Shown here piece after piece: positions 57,193 to 64,000 of a stretch of DNA of 64,000 bases. Below the pieces are notes generated by a model. That model saw only the letters and a list, made by a program, of their open reading frames with translations, had not been told where the DNA came from and ran no database searches. How positions within the stretch are numbered: the stretch's first letter is position 1; every line of letters starts with the position of its first letter. The translations under genes were made by a program, and so were the position numbers. Origin of the DNA: Adiantum capillus-veneris (Eukaryota > Streptophyta > Polypodiopsida > Polypodiales > Pteridaceae); contig CM043942.1 of NCBI GenBank assembly GCA_014529385.2, positions 8,990,001 to 9,054,000 of the forward strand, read 5' to 3'.

Positions 57193-57845
57193 AATAAGGC
57201 CGCACAAAGGCAAGGCCGCCCATTAAATTAAATAAGGGTTTTTTAGTGTGTGTGAAGAGAGGAAAATCGGAAGAGGAGATGGCGTGCAATCAGGGAACGA
57301 CACGGGCAGAGACAGGGAAGCTCGCACCGGGTGCTCTGGTGCCTAGACGGTCACGATCATGAAGGAAAAATTGACTAGCATTCCAACGTGCGCCATTCGG
57401 TGCCATGCTTGGGCAATTTGGCGAAGATGCCTCATTGGCCATGCCACATCACTAGGAGGGTTTTTAATGCCCCTAGCAACGACGGCACCATCGTTGCGTA
57501 GGGAGGGAAAAGAGGGGCTTAGTGTTTTTAGCAAAATAGGAGGGCAAGGGCATGAACATGGGGGGTGATGAGAAGAAGATATGAAGAGTTTTGTGTTGGT
57601 TGAGGAGGGAAGAAGAGAGAATGAGCTCTCGTGCTTAAGCAAGGAAATGAACCCACTTTCTTTCTCTCGCTCTTGGACCTAGGCATTTAGGAGGAAGGGA
57701 GGAGGGATAGGAAGTGTGCCGAAGGGCACAAGAGGAGGCAGGAGGGAGCTAACTGGCAGGGATCTCTCTCTCTCGCTTGATTTCAAAGGTGCACAAAGGG
57801 AGGATAAGGAGAAGTGAAGTAGGAGAAGAAGATCTCTGTCTCAAG

Positions 57846-57870
57846 CTCTCTCTCTCTCTCTCTCTCTCTC
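57846..57870. repeat. (CT)n microsatellite in the BIG LTR
   Basis: CT run of about 25 bp between CAAG and GGGTCAGAAG. It corresponds to the LINE target site in the other LTR. Confidence 0.95.
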
Positions 57871-58459
57871 GGGTCAGAAGAAAGGTCAAGCCTCGATTGA
57901 GGAGGTAGCATTGCATGAGAGAAGGGTACTCGAGAAAATGCAATCAAAGTCATATAGATCTTGAAGGCAATAAAAAACAAGTCGATTAGAGGAGAAAGTC
58001 AAAGCTTGTGAGCGGCAATTAAGACAGTGCAAAGCAAATAGAGAAGGAAGCTACAGAATACTTGACAATAACTAAAGCATGATGATTGAGGCAATGAGAA
58101 AAGTTTAAGTTTGCAGAATCCAAGGGTAGTTGAAGCAGATAAAGTGACAGGAGAGAATTACCATCACTGTCATCAGCTAGAGGTTGATTAATCAATCTGT
58201 TAGTCTCAGTGTCGTTAATGGCCCAGGTAACTGTAAGGGGAGCTTAAACTCATATCTTTCAATTAATCTAAGTGACGGTGTTGCTAACAACTCGCCTTGG
58301 CTAAGGATTAAGTTGTACTTAAAGATTAACTTGATTAATTGAAGTGTACGATGATTTCCATAGCCATTTGCACCTGTTGTTCCTATTCTCTCCTACACGT
58401 CTCACAGCCAGAGGCTCGGCGCCTTCCCGGCTCACGTTTCGAACACATATCCCACGACA

Positions 58460-60179
58460 AGGGCTTATCAATCAGAGCTATTGGTGCGGTGAGGTGCTAG
58501 ATGAATTTTCTTCGTTTTTGTCACTGTGGTTGGATGGTTTGGAAAAGTCAAGAAGCGAAAAATGTTGGGTAGCATGAAGTTAGGGAGATGAAGTTTAGTT
58601 GGGACTTGACAACTTGGTCGCCGAGATTCTGGGCATTTAAATTGCAAATGATTGAAGTGGGGAAAAGAACATTTTTTTAAATGAAGTTGTGGGTGAATTT
58701 TGGTGACTTTGGAGCCTTGGAGGGGTCAAATGAGCAAGGAGATGCCACACGGGCGCATAAAATCCCACATAGAGGGGTCTAAGCCGGCTTGTTAGTGTAT
58801 ATAGGCTGGATGAAGCCCCTTCCATAAGCATCAAAAAATGGAGGCTTGAGGAGCTCATGGAGCTCGTAGCCATGGCGGAGTCGCGCGGTTGCTCATCGAG
58901 CGCTGCGATGGCGGCAAAGGCCGGGTGCTGTGTGATGTGCGGAGACTCCAACTGGCCATTCTGTTGATGGTGGAATCAAAGGAGTACTAACGAGTCACTC
59001 TGGGGGTGATTCCTACGGTGCTAAGCTCCTGACCCTTTTATTGAGGGCACTTGGTGATCCGACTCTACAGCTCCCTTGAGGGGCATGCTCTTGCGGATGG
59101 CTGACATGCCAGGAAACTTGGCAAAGCAGAGGTTTATGTGGACATATGCTAAAAAGGGCTGGAGTGGTTGATAAAGATAGAAAGAAGCCATAAAGGGAAA
59201 AAACTGGCCCAATAAGAAAAACCCATTTGTCGTTTTTTCTGGGTCCGTTGTTGAATGCTAGGAAGAGTTTTTGGTGAAGGAGGAGAGAGGTTTTTGCAAC
59301 GTTCTTGAGAGCAATCAAAGAAGAAGAAGGAGCTCTTGGCAACTGCGGGCAGAGGAGAGCTTTGCCATCATCATCAAGGGCAAGATCATTGCAAGCTCTT
59401 TCACCTTTTTCAGGTGCTCTTTCATGATCATCAGGCGTTGAATTCAGTTTATGCTAGAATAATTGGGCTTAAACACTTTGTAAAGAAGCTTAAACTCCTT
59501 AATCTATAGTTAATCCAATTAACGGTGTCGTTAACGGCACCGCCTTGGCAAACAAGCATTGATTCTTGTCTGTGTTATCAAATTCAACTATTCTTGTGCT
59601 ATCTTTCCATTTCAAAGAGATTTTTAGTCTATTGTGGGGTGTTGTGCGTCTTTTCCGTCTCTGTTTCCCCACAGCTAGCATCCCAGCGCAGACTCAGCTT
59701 GCCTTTCAAACCCCATATCCCCCCGACAATGGAACCGTCTTACAAACTATTCACACTTGCACACATAGTAGGTGCTAAATTTCTTCTCCCAACTTGTTGA
59801 CGCTTGTAATAATGGGTTGCGATTGTTGCTGGTGCAACACAACCCCTCTATCAAGGTGCTCACGCCCAGATAAAAATGTTGCTACTGAATTTTCTCTCCC
59901 AACGTGCTGATGCTTCTATTTATGGGTAGCCATCCACCTTGAGAGTAGTGAGAAGGCTTTTGCTATTGTATTTCTTGTTGCCACATCTGAGCCACACCAA
60001 TACCCTATTGTGGATACTCTCAAACCCTATTTCTAAGGCCCAATCCAAACCTATCAATTTTCATATCTACTTCAAATAGCTTGCATCAAGCTATGTACAC
60101 ATTGAGGAAGATGGTTGCACAAGCCATGCTTGCTTGCTTCAAGAGAAGGAGAGAAGGAGGTATATTGTTGAACAACATG
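58460..60179. other. No gene recognised; diverged LTR-like segment near 59440-59760
   Basis: No domain-bearing frame. At 59440-59760 the order CTTAAACTCC, TTAACGGTGTCGTTAACGGC, CCGCCTTGGC, then CCCCCGACA, echoes the end of the BIG LTR near 58230-58459. It is probably a diverged relative. Confidence 0.5.
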
Positions 60180-60188
60180 CGGGGGGGG

Positions 60189-60253
<65 letters not shown>
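60180..60253. repeat. G run followed by (GA)n
   Basis: Ten or eleven G's and about 63 bp of GA. Confidence 0.95.
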
Positions 60254-60255
<2 letters not shown>

Positions 60256-60599
60256 GCTTAGCTAAAGCACCACACATGAAAGACATACGTATATACATAA
60301 ACCAAGAACTCATTAAAGTGGTTGGAGCCAACATTTCAAAAAAATAAATACTAAATGTAGTCTCACAAGAACATCCGCAAAAGTGTGATAAAGAACCATC
60401 CATAAGTGCCTCACAAGAAGTATCAAGGACACTACTTTTTACACCACCTTTTCATGCTATCACCCCACTCCTAGACACCTCGCTTTGTTATGGTTGGACA
60501 TCCTCATTCACACATTGGATCTGATCACATCCTTGATACCTATGTCCTTCATAGCAGCCTCAATTAGCACACAAACCTATGCAACCCCATCAATGCACC

Positions 60600-61170
60600 T
60601 AATTCTTCCTTTCAATCAAAACATCTGCAATTGGAAGCACATCGGTAGGGTTCCCTACCCTTAGAGCCATATTTTGCAATGCATGCACATCCCCTCTAGC
60701 CCGTGGAAGCCTCTTGCTACCCTTTATTTGCAAGAACATCCACATCTTGCTTATCCAAACCAATTATATTAACTCTAGGAACTTCATCATTACCTGGTGG
60801 AGCTAGTGGTACTGGGTTCTCAACTACCTGCTGCTCTCTCTAACCATTGAACTGTGACTGCCCTCTACCTCTACCAAATAATGGGTACATGCCACCTCGT
60901 TCCCTTGGCAAATGCACTCAATCTGGAGTGTAATGGCCTTCTTCTCCGCAATTATAGCACTTGCTAGGCAATGGCCTAGCTCTGCCTCTTCCAGGAATTG
61001 GTTGCCTTCTGTCCATAGCACACTAACGAAGCTCTTCATTTTCTTAGTTAAATCTTGAACAGTACGTACCCATTGTTGTGAGGAATGGCTACTATGACTC
61101 CCCGATGTGCTTGGTTCTCCAATTGGAGTTCTTCCTTTGGAGTTGGGAGAAAGCTAGGAGCCATAGCTTC
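60600..61170 (-). pseudogene. gypsy-type Gag fragment with zinc knuckle
   Basis: On the minus strand: SQQWVRTVQDLTKKMKS, then a basic Pro/Arg stretch (RRQPIPGRGRARPLPSK), then the knuckle CYNCGEEGHYTPD, where the final Cys is a TGA stop. PPGNDEVPRVNIIGLDKQD follows and stops at TAG. This is the nucleocapsid end of a gypsy Gag. The element's other parts are not identifiable here. It might belong to the minus-strand element whose LTR is at 63208. Confidence 0.65.
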
Positions 61171-61539
61171 ATATCCCAATGTCATAAAAACTAATATCTA
61201 ATTCTCCCAAATGAGTTTCTCATGTTAAACTCATCATTTAATATGGGGAAGTACCAGTAGGGGAGTAAAAGCTAGAATATTGAGAAGACTGTCAGACCGG
61301 TCTCTGCACGGATCCAAAGGAGGGAAAATAGGGATCCAAAGGCAAAAGAGCAATGTGCTTCAATGGGGCGTAAAAGAACTAATGTCCAGCTCCATTAAGA
61401 CTTCCATAGACTAAATTTCCAAAAACTAATTAAAAGTCTAATGGCCCAAGGTGGGGAAAAATTGGATGGTTATGGGAAGACTAAAAAGTCTTCCCACATC
61501 CCTAGGAAGGAGGAGGCGAGCCCTAATGATAGGGTATAA

Positions 61540-61540
<1 letters not shown>

Positions 61541-61592
<52 letters not shown>
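61541..61592. repeat. (CA)n microsatellite
   Basis: CA run of about 52 bp, the only long non-GA dinucleotide tract in the window. Confidence 0.96.
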
Positions 61593-61600
<8 letters not shown>

Positions 61601-61679
61601 ACACTCCCAAGCTCTCCCCAAAGGGAAGAATGGACATGGCAGACTCCTAGCCCAGTTGCCCCCAATCTCCCCTCAAATC

Positions 61680-61838
61680 CTATTGGATGGCCATAGAGGT
61701 GGACCAATGAGAATTGGCCTCTCAATGCTATTGGCTAAACTTTTCATAGGCCAATAGGAAGCCAGCAAGAGTAAAAGGCTTTCTCAAATGCTATTGGCTA
61801 AGCTTTTCAAGGGCCAATAGGAAGCCAACATGAGTAAA
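61680..61838. repeat. About 62-bp tandem duplication rich in CCAAT motifs
   Basis: AATGCTATTGGCTAA...CCAATAGGAAGCCA...GAGTAAA occurs twice (about 61724 and 61787). Each unit has ATTGG and CCAAT in inverted arrangement. About seven CCAAT/ATTGG motifs lie between 61680 and 61820. Confidence 0.8.
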
Positions 61839-63187
61839 TTGTTCTAGGGGTCGACCACGACAAGAGAGGGGGATGATTTGTAAAGGCATTATTCCACACA
61901 CACTCACACAAGCTCATGTGCGAAGTAAAGAAGGTCTATCTCCTTCTCAAGCTTTAATGGAAAGCTCTTCATCTACTCCAAGCTTGTGAGAAGGGAGGCC
62001 TACACCAACAAAATCTTGGCTTGTGATGCAAATCCAACCGAGAGACAAGCTCCAATGCATGCTCATCTTCTCTACCATGCTAATTACTAAGCTATGCTAA
62101 GCTATTATGAGTGATTATGTGAGGAGAAATACTTCTTTCCTGTAAGGATACTCCTTCTTCCTCTAGATTTACTCTCATACCCCGCTAGCTCTCACCATCT
62201 TCGAAGGTGTTTGAGGTCTTGGGTCTGAGACCGGGGGGAATTGATGTTATGTGTTATCACCTGTAAGTTTGGTGCATGAAGCTTCCATCTTCATTGCACC
62301 AACGGGTTTTTACCAAGGAACACAAAGAATTGTATTGTACAAAGTCTCTCTTAATGGGAGAAGCTATAATACAAATGCCTAATGGAGGGGGGACCGATCC
62401 CTGTAAATCTGGTTCGCAATAGTTGTCAATTGTTCTATTTCTCTCCCTCTTTCAAGTATTGTTATGCCAAACTAATTAGGTGTTATGCTAATGTTGTTAT
62501 CTCCAACCAAGCACTCTTCTATGCTAACTTCAGGCTTGAAATGAACCTATTTTTGCAATTTTTCAATGGATAGTCTTTTTATGAGCTATTTTAAGCCTAT
62601 GAATCGAGTCAAAACTTAATTTGGATTAAAATGTCAAGAAAAGGTAAATAATCTGAGTTTTGGTCAACTCTTGAAATTTTTACCTCGAAGTGTCCTTGAG
62701 CTTACCAACTGGTTCAGACAACTTTTAATCTTACTCTCCAGTCGGATTGAGTGGTTTGGAGTCTTTTCGTGCTATTTCTAGCCGTAGACCTAAAATTCTC
62801 CAACTTCCAATAACAACTCACACTTGATTTTTTAGAAAGCGCAATGTTCTGAAATCCACCTCGGATCCTACTTATGCTACTCCTAGATTCTCATGCAATG
62901 GGGTTGTGGAAAGTGTCCACAATCACTGTCTTTTATGGTTTTTTGAGTATTGATCTTAAGATTTATTTCGTCTACCAATCATCCTCAAAATTCTAATCTA
63001 TTTCTACAATCCTAAAGGCACGAAAAAAGTACGATTACTTCCAAGCTACCTCTACATAGCAAAAGCCGACAATCTTAAGCTATGTGGTTTCTAAAAGAAA
63101 GTTTTTGAACTATAGGCGATCGTAAAGGAAGTTAAAGGATAACTTCACAAGACGCTCGTGTTTTTTCCTAGTTTATGTCTCTTCGGT
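61839..63187. other. No gene recognised; leader-like sequence
   Basis: AT-rich, no domain. AGACCGGGGGGAATTGA followed by TGTTATGTG near 62235 could be a polypurine tract and LTR start of a plus-strand element, but nothing supports it. The right part would be the leader of the minus-strand gypsy element beginning at 63208. Confidence 0.35.
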
Positions 63188-63206
63188 CCCCGATAGCGGC
63201 GCCAAA
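63188..63206 (-). other. Primer-binding site of a minus-strand gypsy element
   Basis: On the minus strand TTGGCGCCGCTATCGGGGAC follows the LTR end. The TGGCGCC...GGGGA form is typical of many plant gypsy elements. Confidence 0.7.
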
Positions 63207-63207
63207 T

Positions 63208-64000
63208 GTGGGACGCATGTCTAACCTCATCATCCTATCTTATTGCAGTATTAGCGAGAACCACGATTAAATTGTCAATCTATGGGATGAAGCTAACTCG
63301 ACTAGTACATAGAGGCTACAAGAGGTTGTCAATCTCTCGGAAAACAACTAACAACTCGCATCTAACTCAAGCTACACTCAAGTGACTGAAATCACCAAAA
63401 GGCAATTCCCCATCGGCAAACAAATCACATTCGTTACAACATCAAATGACATCCAAACATAACAAAACTTCTAGGACATGATTAAAAAACCTAAGCACAC
63501 ATGCTTATGGTCTCAAACCCCACTTTATGTCAAATGCCAAAATTAGAGCAATGGAGTTTTGACCTAGTCGTTTTCGACCCAAAATGCATCTATATGCTTA
63601 GCAAAGATGCCCCAATACCCCGCTTATGCTTAGCTTTTGATTTGAAAGTGTAAATTTCTAGTTATGATGAAACTAGGCCGCGGATCTCGGCGACGCCAAA
63701 AGCTGTGAAATATCGTGATGTGTTTACGTCAATGCGTAGAGTTCTTACCTGCGGTTGCAATGCAACAAACGCGACTACAATGTGACAATCGGGGAGGGAG
63801 TAGGAAGCGCGAGAAGGAGAGGAATGAGCATCGTTAGCTCATGCTGTGTATTTCATTATCCAAAACTTGATAATAACTTACAAAAATTGGATTTTATACC
63901 TTATCTTAGGTTTTTGGTGGTCAAAACTAATAATCTGGGAGTTCTACCAAAGATGGGTAATGACAGGTTGATACAATTTAGAAGCTTACAGTCCGGGCTC
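63208..64000 (-). repeat. 5' LTR of a minus-strand gypsy element, running off the window
   Basis: The boundary is set by the primer site; on the minus strand the LTR ends ...GCGTCCCACA. No domain-bearing frame is seen in it. Its start lies beyond 64000. Confidence 0.5.

Larger units (their letters stand above)
32574..58459 (+). mobile_element. BIG: giant gypsy-type LTR element, split by nested insertions and an inversion
   Basis: The 3' LTR is continuous (56305-58459, about 2155 bp) and follows a polypurine tract. The 5' LTR can be assembled from 32574-32762, 36334-36764, then minus-strand 53268-52232 and 47634-47091 (about 2200 bp in all). It is followed on the minus strand by a primer site and gag (46716-47045). 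Internal sequence resumes at 54035 on the plus strand. Insertions in it are copia-2, E2, LINE and gypsy-3 (with a TIR element). No pol belonging to BIG is visible, so it is probably non-autonomous. I find no clear target duplication (flanks TACGG and AGGGC). This reconstruction is inference from LTR matching. Confidence 0.65.
56305..58459 (+). repeat. BIG 3' LTR, about 2155 bp, carrying a PPR fragment
   Basis: Begins TGTCGTGCAGCTCTG after the polypurine tract and ends CCCACGACA. Sections 56305-56926, 56927-57850 and 57850-58459 each match a separate piece of the dispersed 5' LTR. It has a (CT)n tract at 57846-57870 and a GC-rich end (GGCTCGGCGCCTTCCCGG). This copy is uninterrupted and serves as the empty-site reference for copia-2, E2 and the LINE. 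Confidence 0.78.

Noticed and set aside
56927-58459. The PPR-bearing segment as an independent solo LTR starting TGTGCT
   Set aside because: It follows the TGTCGTG segment at the same junction (CTGGG) in both copies once E2 is removed, and has no target duplication of its own. A single longer LTR fits better.
1-64000. tRNA, rRNA, CRISPR or organellar DNA
   Set aside because: No cloverleaf-like segments, rRNA-like blocks or regularly spaced identical repeats with unique spacers were seen. The content is nuclear plant transposons.

Overview
This is a nuclear segment of a land plant with a large, repeat-choked genome. The evidence is a plant-type aldehyde oxidase gene with short GT-AG introns, plant Ty1/copia and Ty3/gypsy elements primed by initiator-Met-like sites, a LINE, PPR-derived sequence and many long (GA)n tracts. 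The retroelement proteins remind me of fern sequences, but that is recollection and not a test.

Layout. 1-2970: no gene seen, one 90-bp tandem duplication. 2971-17309: a complete but decayed Ty3/gypsy element (gypsy-1) with 499/513-bp LTRs and a 5-bp target duplication GGCTC. Its gag is split by a 3'-truncated copia (copia-1), and it has a very long extra reading frame 3' of integrase. 17310-21841: no gene seen. 21924-27396 (minus): the one intact host gene, a 10-exon aldehyde oxidase predicted at 1435 aa, with a promoter region that contains or abuts the 3' LTR of a copia remnant (27.4-28.35 kb). 28.4-32.57 kb: a decayed gypsy pol of a second lineage (gypsy-2).

32574-58459 reads best as one giant LTR element (here 'BIG') with about 2.15-kb LTRs that carry a captured PPR gene fragment. 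Its 5' LTR is broken by a deleted copia (copia-2), a chromovirus-like element (E2) and a LINE that sits inside the LTR's (GA)n tract. Its internal region is broken by a chromovirus (gypsy-3), which itself holds a 1.2-kb long-inverted-repeat element. The two LTRs of E2, and the two LTRs of gypsy-3, now lie in opposite orientation about 17 and 7.5 kb apart while still carrying matching target duplications (CTGGG/CTAGG and CTGTA). Flipping about 13-17 kb (left break 36.9-40.5 kb, right break 53.6-53.87 kb) puts both elements, and BIG, back in order. I therefore infer an inversion after these nested insertions.

58460-64000: LTR-like remnants, a gag zinc-knuckle fragment, a CCAAT-rich duplication, and the primer site and 5' LTR of another minus-strand gypsy element that runs off the window.

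Apart from the aldehyde oxidase, every coding region is a transposon remnant. Their in-frame stops are mostly TAG, often where the family expects Gln (CAG), as expected from deamination of CHG-methylated cytosine. The aldehyde oxidase has none.
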